The position numbers were made by a program, and so were the translations under genes. Positions 1-7,181 of a DNA stretch of 40,264 bases are shown piece by piece; within the stretch, counting starts at the first letter, position 1; every line of letters starts with the position of its first letter. The stretch spans positions 1-40,264 of the forward strand of contig DBBY01000013.1 of the NCBI GenBank assembly GCA_002292855.1, read 5' to 3'. The notes below the pieces were generated by a model. That model was given only the letters and a program-made list of their open reading frames with translations, did not search any database and was not told the origin of the DNA. The DNA is from Flavobacteriales bacterium UBA972. GTDB lineage: Bacteria; Bacteroidota; Bacteroidia; Flavobacteriales; Schleiferiaceae.

Positions 1-1
1 C

Positions 2-1186
2 GTGGACATCCTTGTTGTTGACGGCCAGGTCAGGGCCGTCGATGAGGCAAACAGCCTGAGCAAAGCGCCTATTGTTGAATGGGCACGCGGACTTTTACTC
101 AGCCCGGGTTGGATTGACGGGCGTGCTCGTTCGGGAGCTCCTGGGCATGAGGAACGAGAAAACTACGAATCTTTGGTAGCCGCAGCATGCAATGGTGGGT
201 TTACGCACGTTGCCTTGATGCCGTCAACCCATCCCGCTAGAGACAATCGGCCGAGCATTGAAGCAATTCCCGAGTACGACTCTCTGGCATGGATTCCTGT
301 TGGAGCACTAACCCAAGGCCTAAGCGGCGATCGCTTAGCCGAGCTTGCAGACATGAGGGAGGCTGGCGCCTTGGCATTCTCTGACGACAAGCACCCCATC
401 GACCACCCGCATACCCTGCAGCTTGCTCTTGAGTATGCCCAGGGCTTGGATGCACGGGTTTGGAGCTTCGCCATGGAACGCAGCCTCTGCCCAACCGGCG
501 TAGCGCACGAAGGAGCCGCAGCCTTAAAATCAGGCATGGCCGTAATTCCACGTTTGGCCGAAACCGTCCGCGTGCAGCGCGACTTGGCCATAGCAGAGTA
601 CGCCGGGGGGGCCATTCACCTCTCTGGACTGTCGTGCGAAGAAAGCGTTGACCTCGTTCGCCAAGCCAAGCTCAAGGGAATAAACGCGACCGCAGACGTG
701 GCCATTGCCAACCTTGTGGGCAGCGAATCCGACGTAGAATCCTATAATACCGCTTATAAAGTTCTTCCTCCACTTCGCAGCGAGTCCGATCAAATGGCAC
801 TTTGGGCCGGACTCTTTGACGGCACCATCGATCTTGTGGTTAGCGACCATGACCCTATGGATCATGAGCTAAAGAACTGCGAATGGGGCAGCGCCAGCTT
901 TGGCGCAGCAACCATTGAACGAACCTTTGGATGGTTTATGGCCAAGCACCGCAGCAAAGACGCACTAGAATTGTGGGTTGAGGCCGTGGCTCACCGAGCT
1001 CGGAAGATTTTTGGACTAGGCACCGTGACGGTTAACGTCGGGAGTCCCGCAGACTTTACCCTATTTCGACTCGAGGGCGAGCAAAAAGAGCGCGCCAGCT
1101 TAGGGGTAAACTACCCCGAGTGGCGGCAAGTCGGTCGAGCAGAAGGCGTGGTTCTAGACTGCGCGGTTTGGCAGGCTGGTTCCTAA
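2..1186 (+). CDS. Dihydroorotase-like amidohydrolase, 5' end outside window, probably non-catalytic
   Basis: The visible 394 residues match the dihydroorotase branch of the amidohydrolase superfamily, which closes carbamoyl-aspartate to dihydroorotate in pyrimidine synthesis. The family's first strand and start codon should lie some 15-25 residues upstream, so the frame is treated as cut by the window edge. Active dihydroorotases carry an HxH metal motif after the 'GWID' segment; here that place reads DGRARSGAPG (residues 39-48) with no histidine. A late SDHDPMDH segment (about 281-288) aligns with the usual 'DHAPH' aspartate region. Divergent dihydroorotase paralogues are common in Bacteroidota, but this one has lost more ligands than most. 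I infer a structural or other role rather than normal catalysis. It converges on the next gene with one base between stops. Confidence 0.8.
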   Translation: MDILVVDGQVRAVDEANSLSKAPIVEWARGLLLSPGWIDGRARSGAPGHEERENYESLVAAACNGGFTHVALMPSTHPARDNRPSIEAIPEYDSLAWIPVGALTQGLSGDRLAELADMREAGALAFSDDKHPIDHPHTLQLALEYAQGLDARVWSFAMERSLCPTGVAHEGAAALKSGMAVIPRLAETVRVQRDLAIAEYAGGAIHLSGLSCEESVDLVRQAKLKGINATADVAIANLVGSESDVESYNTAYKVLPPLRSESDQMALWAGLFDGTIDLVVSDHDPMDHELKNCEWGSASFGAATIERTFGWFMAKHRSKDALELWVEAVAHRARKIFGLGTVTVNVGSPADFTLFRLEGEQKERASLGVNYPEWRQVGRAEGVVLDCAVWQAGS

Positions 1187-1187
1187 A

Positions 1188-1961
1188 CTACACTTCGAGG
1201 CGTAGGCCGTCGTAGGCAAGGTTAATTCCATCGGGCAGCGCAGCATCCACTTGGTCGTGCAGGCCCATTTGATGCGATATGTGCGTCAGGTAGACCCTTG
1301 GAACCTTCGTTAGTTGAGCAAATTCAATGGCCTCGTCAAGGCTAAAATGCGAAGAATGCGGGGTCTTTCGCAGAGCATTGACTACCAGTACCTCTGCGCC
1401 CGAGATTTTAAGTCGCTCCGACTCGTCCATGCCCGATAAATCAGTAAGGTAGACTATGGGGCCAACCCTATAGCCGAGCGTCGGGAAGGTTCCGTGCCTG
1501 CCTAAAATCGGCAGCCACTCTTGATCACCGATGGTAAAAGTGCGGTCGCAGTGAATGCGGTTTACCTCGAACTCCGGAGCACCGGGGTAGCGTTCGCTGC
1601 TGAATGCATAGGCAAACTGCTCGCGAAGCCTCCGTTCCACCCGTTCACTGGCCCACAGGGGCATAGCTGTCCGGCTGCTAAAAATGAGTGGCCTCAGGTC
1701 GTCGAGCCCCGAAACGTGGTCCATGTGCTCGTGGGTAAGTACCACGGCGTTTAACCTGCGGTGCTCCGATCGCAAAATTTGCTGCCTGAAGTCTGGTCCG
1801 CAATCAATTAGAACAGAGGTCGAGCCCGTGGAGACCACAACGGATGAACGAAGCCTTGCATCCTTTGGATTGGGAGAGCTGCAGACCGGGCAGTGGCATC
1901 CGATAATTGGCACTCCCTGACTGGTTCCGCTACCAAAAAAATCAAGTATAATTGGGGGCAT
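1188..1961 (-). CDS. PhnP-like MBL-fold metallo-hydrolase
   Basis: This 257-residue protein belongs to the metallo-beta-lactamase fold. The metal motif THEHMDH is at 76-82, followed by GLDDLRP, and a GCHCPVC zinc-cysteine cluster sits at 21-27. The combination 'GSGTSQGVP' plus the Cys cluster is typical of the PhnP group (cyclic phosphodiesterases such as phosphoribosyl 1,2-cyclic phosphate phosphodiesterase). No phosphonate genes are nearby, so the substrate is open; many Bacteroidota carry this gene alone. The start is ATG at 1961, five bases after a perfect TACATTTG box, suggesting a leaderless message. It is transcribed divergently from the gene at 1990. Confidence 0.85.
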   Translation of the reverse strand: MPPIILDFFGSGTSQGVPIIGCHCPVCSSPNPKDARLRSSVVVSTGSTSVLIDCGPDFRQQILRSEHRRLNAVVLTHEHMDHVSGLDDLRPLIFSSRTAMPLWASERVERRLREQFAYAFSSERYPGAPEFEVNRIHCDRTFTIGDQEWLPILGRHGTFPTLGYRVGPIVYLTDLSGMDESERLKISGAEVLVVNALRKTPHSSHFSLDEAIEFAQLTKVPRVYLTHISHQMGLHDQVDAALPDGINLAYDGLRLEV

Positions 1962-1966
1962 TGATT

Positions 1967-1985
1967 CAAATGTACGCTACCTTTA
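1967..1985. promoter_or_regulatory. Divergent pair of Bacteroidota -7 boxes
   Basis: On the minus strand TACATTTG (1974 to 1967) matches the Bacteroidota -7 consensus TAnnTTTG and ends five bases before the ATG at 1961. On the plus strand TACCTTTA (1978-1985) matches in seven of eight positions and ends four bases before the ATG at 1990. Only three bases separate the boxes, so each -33 region must lie in or beyond the other promoter. Start sites would fall at or next to the start codons. Confidence 0.6.
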
Positions 1986-1989
1986 TGCT

Positions 1990-3393
1990 ATGGCTGATAT
2001 GGTGTTAAGCGCCGCGCAAAAAGCGCTTCGAACCAACCTAAACCCCAATATTTACGGGTCATTTGCAGAAATTGGCGCAGGACAAGAGACCGTGCGCCAC
2101 TTTTTTAGGGCGGGCGGTGCCTCGGGGACCATTGCCAAGGCCATGAGCGCCTACGATAAGGAGTTTTCTGATGCCATTTATGGCCAAGAAGCGGCTGGTC
2201 GCTACGTTACAGAGAACCGTTTGCGCAAGATGCTCAACCATGAGTACCAGCTTCTTCACGAGCGCATCAATAGAGAAACGTCTCCCGACAAGTGCTTTTT
2301 TGCCTTTGCCAATACCGTGGCCACCATAAACTTTGCTAAAACCTTCAAGGGTCATGGCTGGTTGGGCGTTCGCTACCAAACACGGCCCGACCGTGAGGCC
2401 AACGAGGTTATTGTTCACGTTAGACTGCACGAAGACAATCCCAAGTACCAGCAAGAGACCATTGGCGCCATGGGCGTCAACCTTATTTATGCAGCCTATA
2501 ACCTCTACGAAGAGCCTAAGAGTTTTTTACTAAGCCTTTACGACGGCATCGATCGCACGGCGATTGAAGTGGACCTCATTAATTTCTCTGGTCCGGACTT
2601 TGACCACATCGACAACAGGCTAATGTCGCTGCAACTCATTAAGAATGGCTTCACCGACGCCGTTATTTTTGGACCCGAAGGCAAAAACCTGCTGCCTGCG
2701 GAGTTGCTGTACAAGAAGAATATCTTGGCCATGCGCGGCAGCTTTCGACCCGTAACGAGGGTGAATATGGACATGATTAAAAAGGGCTACAAGCAGTTTA
2801 TTCAATCCAAGAATGTTCAAAAAGACGATGCCGTAGTCCTCTTTGAGATTACGTTAAATAACCTGCTTGCAGACGGTACGCTGGACGAGCAAGATTTCTT
2901 GGATCGCGCCGATATTCTCTGCAGCATTGGCCAAACCGTTTTGATTTCAAACTACCAGGAATACTATCGCCTGGTCGATTACTTCGCAGGCTTTACCAAA
3001 AAGCGCATCGGACTAATCATGGGCATACCCTCTCTTCAAGAGATTTTTGACGAGAAGTACTACGAACACCTAACCGGCGGAATCCTTGAGGCTATGGGCC
3101 GGCTCTTCAGTAAAAGTTTGGTTATTTACGCCTACCCCTTTCGGGGGGAAACGAGTGTTAATACCGTGAGCGACATCGTAGTGAACGATCTCTTTAAAAA
3201 CATCTTTGACTACCTCAAGCAGGCCCGCAGGGTGCGCGACATTGAAGATTTCGATCCTGATATTCTAAGTATTTGGAGCCGTGAAGTGCTGCGCAAAATC
3301 CGCACCGGAGAAACCGGTTGGGAGGATTCTCTGCCGACCTACGTCGATAAAATCATTAAAGAAAAGGGTCTATTTGGCTACCCAAAGGCATAG
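1990..3393 (+). CDS. Conserved Bacteroidota protein of unknown function
   Basis: This 467-residue soluble protein has no signal peptide and no membrane segment. The N-terminus 'ALRTNLNPNIYGSFAEIGAGQE...FFRAGGASGTIAKAMSAYD' is a strongly conserved signature of a family found across Bacteroidota. Database entries for such proteins often carry labels such as nicotinate-nucleotide adenylyltransferase or TonB-dependent receptor. Neither label is supported by what I see: there is no HxGH nucleotidyltransferase motif and no plug or barrel. The GAGQE and GGASGT stretches could be a nucleotide- or phosphate-binding loop, but that is a guess. The gene stands alone, between a divergent hydrolase and a convergent photolyase. 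Confidence 0.85.
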   Translation: MADMVLSAAQKALRTNLNPNIYGSFAEIGAGQETVRHFFRAGGASGTIAKAMSAYDKEFSDAIYGQEAAGRYVTENRLRKMLNHEYQLLHERINRETSPDKCFFAFANTVATINFAKTFKGHGWLGVRYQTRPDREANEVIVHVRLHEDNPKYQQETIGAMGVNLIYAAYNLYEEPKSFLLSLYDGIDRTAIEVDLINFSGPDFDHIDNRLMSLQLIKNGFTDAVIFGPEGKNLLPAELLYKKNILAMRGSFRPVTRVNMDMIKKGYKQFIQSKNVQKDDAVVLFEITLNNLLADGTLDEQDFLDRADILCSIGQTVLISNYQEYYRLVDYFAGFTKKRIGLIMGIPSLQEIFDEKYYEHLTGGILEAMGRLFSKSLVIYAYPFRGETSVNTVSDIVVNDLFKNIFDYLKQARRVRDIEDFDPDILSIWSREVLRKIRTGETGWEDSLPTYVDKIIKEKGLFGYPKA

Positions 3394-3424
3394 CGTGCGC
3401 TAGCCTGATCCGATCAAACCCTTT

Positions 3425-4735
3425 TTAGTAACCTGCCGACAAGGCAGACTTGTATCGCTCAAGGCAACGCTGGCGAGCAAACGAATGATCCACGATGGGT
3501 TTGGGGTATTTAGCCGTTCCAAATTCAGGGACCCAATACTTGACGTAGACCATCTTGGGGTCAAACTTCTCAAGTTGACTCTGGGGATTAAAAATTCTAA
3601 AGTAGGGTGCGGCGTCGTTGCCCGACCCGCTTGCCCACTGCCATCCTCCTACGTTGCTAGCCTGGTCGTAGTCCAGTAGTTTTTGAGCGAAGTAGGCCTC
3701 ACCCCATCGCCAATCAATCAGCAAGTGCTTGGTCAAAAAACTTGCCACCACCATGCGCACCCGATTGTGCATGAATCCGGTGGAGTTGAGCTGCCGCATT
3801 CCGGCATCGACCATTGGGTAGCCGGTGCGTCCCTCGCACCAAGCATTGAAGTTTTCTTCGGAAGTTTCCCACTGAATCCGGTCGTAGGCAGGCTTCACCG
3901 CCTTGATGGGGCTGTCGGGGAAGTGATAAAGGAGCATTTGGTAAAAATCCCTCCAAATGAGCTCGCTGACAAAGGTCTCGCTGTGGTCGGCCGCATGGCG
4001 AAGCAGCTTGCGAATGCTAAGGGTTCCGAAGCGAAGGTGAAGGCCAAGGCGTGTGGTTCCCTGTTCTTCCGCCGGAAAATTGCGTCGAGTGGCATAGGCA
4101 CGAATCACCTCATCGCTCCACACTCGGGGCGGAACAGGAAGATCCGACGGACTAAAGTTCATGGATTCGAGGCTTGGAATTGGCTTGACCGACGGCTCTT
4201 CGCGGAGTCCGCTTGAAAGAAGCTCGAAGGAGTTAAAGTGATTAATCCCCTCTTGGGCTAAGCGCTCGCGCCACCTGCGGCTGTAGGGGGTAAATACCGA
4301 ATAGGCAGTGCCGTCGCCTTTGGCAACCTCAGACTTTTCAAAAACAACATGGTCTTTGGAGCCTTTGAACCACCTTCCCTCGCTTCGGTAGAGTTCCTCT
4401 ATTTGCTCGTCCCGCTTGCGGGCATAGGGCTCGTAGTCGCGGTTGGCGAAAACCCCTTGAATTTCAGGATGTTCCGACAACCATTGCCGGTGAGCCTCCA
4501 GGGGGCTGCCGTAGTATACCCAAAGCTTGCCACCCCAAGCAGCAAGCTCCAAATTGATTTGCTGCAGCTCATGATGTATGAACTGAACCCTCGCATCGCT
4601 GCGGTTCTCTAGTTTGTCAAGGATTTCGCGGTCGAATACAAATACCGGTTGAACCGGGACTCCGGTTTGGAGCGCCCTAAACAGGCCTGCATTGTCTTCA
4701 AGGCGAAGGTCTCGCCGAAACCAAAACAAAACCAT
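3425..4735 (-). CDS. phrB: Cryptochrome/photolyase family deoxyribodipyrimidine photolyase
   Basis: A flavoprotein that uses blue/near-UV light to split pyrimidine dimers in DNA. The 436 residues start with the antenna-domain motif 'LFWFRRDLRLEDNAGL'. The FAD-binding C-terminal half contains TGYPMVDAGMRQL, HNRVRMVVASFLTKHL and GGWQWASGSGNDAAPYFRIFNP, all hallmark class I photolyase/cryptochrome segments, including the Asn-Asp pair at the flavin. It is the last gene of the crt-folE operon, two bases after the folE stop, so it should be co-induced with carotenoid and pterin genes. Whether its antenna is a folate, another pterin or a deazaflavin cannot be read from sequence by eye. Confidence 0.95.
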   Translation of the reverse strand: MVLFWFRRDLRLEDNAGLFRALQTGVPVQPVFVFDREILDKLENRSDARVQFIHHELQQINLELAAWGGKLWVYYGSPLEAHRQWLSEHPEIQGVFANRDYEPYARKRDEQIEELYRSEGRWFKGSKDHVVFEKSEVAKGDGTAYSVFTPYSRRWRERLAQEGINHFNSFELLSSGLREEPSVKPIPSLESMNFSPSDLPVPPRVWSDEVIRAYATRRNFPAEEQGTTRLGLHLRFGTLSIRKLLRHAADHSETFVSELIWRDFYQMLLYHFPDSPIKAVKPAYDRIQWETSEENFNAWCEGRTGYPMVDAGMRQLNSTGFMHNRVRMVVASFLTKHLLIDWRWGEAYFAQKLLDYDQASNVGGWQWASGSGNDAAPYFRIFNPQSQLEKFDPKMVYVKYWVPEFGTAKYPKPIVDHSFARQRCLERYKSALSAGY

Positions 4736-4737
4736 GG

Positions 4738-5409
4738 CTAGGCCTTGATTGCCTGCATGAATTCAGCGCGGGCTCCGGTTTCCTTGAATTTGCCGCTGAA
4801 GTGGCTCGTCACGGTTGAGCTTTGCGTGTCTTCTACCCCACGCATTTTGACGCAAAGGTGCTCGGCATCGAGGTAGACCGCCACGTCGTCGGTTTTAAGT
4901 ACTTTTTTGAGCTCCGCGGCGATTTGCTCGGTCAGGCGCTCCTGTACCTGTGGCCGCTTGGCAAAGTAGCGCACCAAACGATTCAATTTAGACAGGCCAA
5001 CTACCTCACCCGAAGAGAAGTAGGCCACGTGGCAGACTCCTAAAATTGGCACAAAATGGTGCTCGCAGGTCGAGTGAAGCGTGATGTTTCGCTCAAGAAT
5101 CATTTCTCCGTACTGGTACCGGTTCTCAAAAAGGGTAACCTCCGGTTTATTCAGGGGATTCAGGCCAGCAAACTGCTCCAAAACATACATTTTTGCAACC
5201 CTTCTCGGGGTATCCTTAAGGGAATCGTCGTTGAGATCCAGTCCAAGAATCTCCATTATGTCGCTAAACTTGCGCGCAATGCGTTCGATTTTATCGTCGT
5301 CGGGCTGCAGAAGATTTTCTTCAATGGTCGGTGTTGCACGCTCTCTGCCGTTGGCCGGGCGTGTTCCGCTCGCTACAAGCGTTCCGTGAAAGGTTTTGTT
5401 AGGCTCCAT
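4738..5409 (-). CDS. folE: GTP cyclohydrolase I
   Basis: Converts GTP to 7,8-dihydroneopterin triphosphate, the entry step to folate and biopterin. The 223-residue protein has the zinc and active-site segments 'LHSTCEHHFVPI' and 'EHLCVKMRGVEDTQSS', and the SKLNRLVRYFAKRPQVQERLT stretch typical of type I enzymes. I chose the ATG at 5409 rather than the in-frame TTG at 5421. The ATG overlaps the end of the upstream PTPS gene by 11 bases, fitting translational coupling. Its position directly after a biopterin-type PTPS gene suggests this copy serves pterin synthesis in the light-response operon; a second housekeeping folE elsewhere is possible. Confidence 0.95.
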   Translation of the reverse strand: MEPNKTFHGTLVASGTRPANGRERATPTIEENLLQPDDDKIERIARKFSDIMEILGLDLNDDSLKDTPRRVAKMYVLEQFAGLNPLNKPEVTLFENRYQYGEMILERNITLHSTCEHHFVPILGVCHVAYFSSGEVVGLSKLNRLVRYFAKRPQVQERLTEQIAAELKKVLKTDDVAVYLDAEHLCVKMRGVEDTQSSTVTSHFSGKFKETGARAEFMQAIKA

Positions 5410-5824
5410 GGTATTCCACAAAATTTCGAGGTGTTTCGTACAGGGTAATGTGAAGGTCGAGGGACGCGGGCAAATGGGGCCTTAGCCAGTGCCAAATCAC
5501 TACCGCGATGTTTTCTGCGGACGGAACTCGGTCGGCAAATTCCGCAACTTCTTCGTTGAGGTTTCGGTGGTCGAGTTTGGCCTCAACCTCACTTTTGATA
5601 AGATTAGAAAGGATTCCCAAGTCAAACACATAGCCGGTAACCGAATCAATTGGCCCGCTTAGCTTGACGATAAGCTCGTAGTTGTGGCCGTGGTAGTGCG
5701 GATTGGAGCACAGGCCAAAGTAGGCCTCGTTTTGGGCGTCAGTCCAGTTCTTGACATAGAGTCGGTGCGCCGCATTGAAGTGCGCATGGCGACTTACCGA
5801 AGCGCGTTGGTTCTCAAAATTCAT
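5399..5824 (-). CDS. 6-pyruvoyltetrahydropterin synthase, PTPS-II type
   Basis: A 141-residue member of the QueD/PTPS family, acting on dihydroneopterin triphosphate. Zinc ligands are seen as H20 in HFNAAH and H45/H47 in HGH. The catalytic cysteine C39 is separated from HGH by five residues (CSNPHYHGH), the CxxxxxHGH pattern of tetrahydrobiopterin-making PTPS-II enzymes. QueD, which makes 6-carboxytetrahydropterin for queuosine, has CxxxHGH. I therefore favour 6-pyruvoyltetrahydropterin synthesis over queuosine, although automated annotation would probably say QueD. The start ATG overlaps the idi stop as ATGA, and the end overlaps folE, so PTPS and FolE are translationally linked. Confidence 0.85.
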   Translation of the reverse strand: MNFENQRASVSRHAHFNAAHRLYVKNWTDAQNEAYFGLCSNPHYHGHNYELIVKLSGPIDSVTGYVFDLGILSNLIKSEVEAKLDHRNLNEEVAEFADRVPSAENIAVVIWHWLRPHLPASLDLHITLYETPRNFVEYHGA

Positions 5825-6345
5825 AACTTAAGTTGGCTTTGGTATTCGCGGAATATGATTTGAAACCAGGCCGTGAAGACCTCGGGGTGCGCGGCCATCT
5901 CTTGAGCTAGCCCATCCATAGATACCCAGCGGACGGACTCAACCTCTTCCCTATCGAGTTTCAATGCTCCGTCGTAGCGTCCGATGATGACGTGGTCGAG
6001 CTCGTGCTCAATAAGGCCGTTGTCAAATTCTGCCCGATAGATAAAGTGAAACGACTCGCGGAGGTCGTGCAGTTCCTGGCTGTTGATTCCCAATTCTTCG
6101 CTAAGGCGCCTGGTTGCCGCCTCAAGATTGGATTCTCCCTCTCGCTGGTGGCTGCAGCAGGAGTTGGTCCAAAGCAAGGGGGAATGGTATTTTCCAGCGG
6201 CTCGCTGCTGGAGCAGGGTTTGGCCTTCGGAGTTGATCAGAAAGACAGAGAAGGCACGGTGAAGAAGTCCTAGTCGGTGGGCCTCAAGCTTCTCCATCCG
6301 CCCGACCGGTTCATCGGCCTTATTGACGAGGATAACAGTTTCCAT
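5821..6345 (-). CDS. idi: Isopentenyl-diphosphate delta-isomerase, type I
   Basis: Interconverts isopentenyl and dimethylallyl diphosphate, balancing C5 units for carotenoid synthesis. This 174-residue Nudix-fold protein has the type I motif TNSCCSHQREGE containing the catalytic cysteine, and the Nudix-like helix 'AATRRLSEELGI' with metal-binding glutamates. The N-terminus 'VILVNKADEPVGRMEKLEAHRLGLLHRAFSVFL' is typical. It lies two bases after the crtB stop and overlaps the PTPS start by four bases. The placement in a crt operon indicates that isoprenoid flux is raised together with carotenoid synthesis. Confidence 0.95.
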   Translation of the reverse strand: METVILVNKADEPVGRMEKLEAHRLGLLHRAFSVFLINSEGQTLLQQRAAGKYHSPLLWTNSCCSHQREGESNLEAATRRLSEELGINSQELHDLRESFHFIYRAEFDNGLIEHELDHVIIGRYDGALKLDREEVESVRWVSMDGLAQEMAAHPEVFTAWFQIIFREYQSQLKL

Positions 6346-6347
6346 TT

Positions 6348-7181
6348 CTATAGCAAATTCAGTACGTGCCTCACGAAGGAGCTTGCAAAAAGTCGGTATT
6401 TCTTGCGGTTGCTGATGCGAATCCGCGTCATAAATACTTCGGACGACGGAGTCCGCATGATTTTTTGAAAGAGCGCGTAGTAGTACATATAGGCGATGTA
6501 GACCCCAAACCGAGAGCCCTTGGGCAACTGCAGTATGCCTTCGTAGCCCTTGCGAAAGTCCCGCTCGATGTCTTGCTCAATGGCCATTTTTGCTTCGTCG
6601 TTGAAGTTGCTGAGGTCTACGTTGGGAAAGTAGGACCGACCCAGGGACTGGAAGTCCTGTGCCACGTCGCGCAAAAAATTAATCTTCTGAAAGGCTGAAC
6701 CGAGCTTCATGGCAAAAGGCGTGAGCTCCTCATAGCGAGCCTGGTCGCCTTCGACAAATACCTTGAGGCACATGAGGCCAACAACCTCTGCACTCCCTAG
6801 AATGTACTGCTCGTAGGTCGCCTGATCGTAGTTTTGGTCGTCCAGGTCCATCTCCATGGACCTCAAGAAGGTATTGATGAGGCCTCGGTCAATTTGGTAT
6901 TCGTTGACGACGTACTGAAAGGACTGTAGCACCGGGTTGGTCGAGATGCCCTCGTCGATGGCGCGGTCGGTTTCGCTCCAAAAGCGCTGGAGCAGGTCGC
7001 GTTGGTTTTTGCCGTGGAAGGTGTCTACAATTTCGTCAGCTACCCTCACAAAGCCATAAATGGCATAAATCGGCGGGCGGAGCGGCTTGGACAGCCCCAA
7101 AATACCCAGCGAAAACGAGGTGGAGTACGCCTTAGTAATTTCTTTACTCGTGGCAATCGACGTTTTGGTGTAGAAATCCAT
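6348..7181 (-). CDS. crtB: Phytoene synthase
   Basis: Condenses two geranylgeranyl diphosphates to phytoene, the first committed carotenoid step. The 277-residue protein has the squalene/phytoene synthase fold with both Asp-rich motifs: VADEIVDTF early and 'NFLRDVAQDFQSLGRSYFP' later. The N-terminal SFSLGILGLSKPLRPPIYAIYGFVR region is typical of Bacteroidota CrtB. The start codon overlaps the crtI stop by one base (TGATG), implying coupled translation at a fixed ratio. Confidence 0.96.
   Translation of the reverse strand: MDFYTKTSIATSKEITKAYSTSFSLGILGLSKPLRPPIYAIYGFVRVADEIVDTFHGKNQRDLLQRFWSETDRAIDEGISTNPVLQSFQYVVNEYQIDRGLINTFLRSMEMDLDDQNYDQATYEQYILGSAEVVGLMCLKVFVEGDQARYEELTPFAMKLGSAFQKINFLRDVAQDFQSLGRSYFPNVDLSNFNDEAKMAIEQDIERDFRKGYEGILQLPKGSRFGVYIAYMYYYALFQKIMRTPSSEVFMTRIRISNRKKYRLFASSFVRHVLNLL

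Noticed and set aside
163..865. Minus-strand open frames inside the dihydroorotase-like gene
   Set aside because: They lie antisense to a clearly coding frame and match no family; they reflect codon bias.
1990..3393. Labels nicotinate-nucleotide adenylyltransferase or TonB-dependent receptor
   Set aside because: No HxGH motif, plug domain, barrel or signal peptide is visible.
3394..3424. Terminator between the convergent genes at 3393 and 3425
   Set aside because: Only a short GATCCGATC-like symmetry is present; no stable GC stem with a T run.
3683..4216. 177-residue plus-strand open frame inside the photolyase gene
   Set aside because: It lies wholly antisense to conserved photolyase motifs and shows no recognisable domain.
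5399..5824. Naming this gene queD (6-carboxytetrahydropterin synthase)
   Set aside because: The cysteine spacing is CxxxxxHGH rather than CxxxHGH and no queuosine genes are near, so the biopterin-type name fits better.
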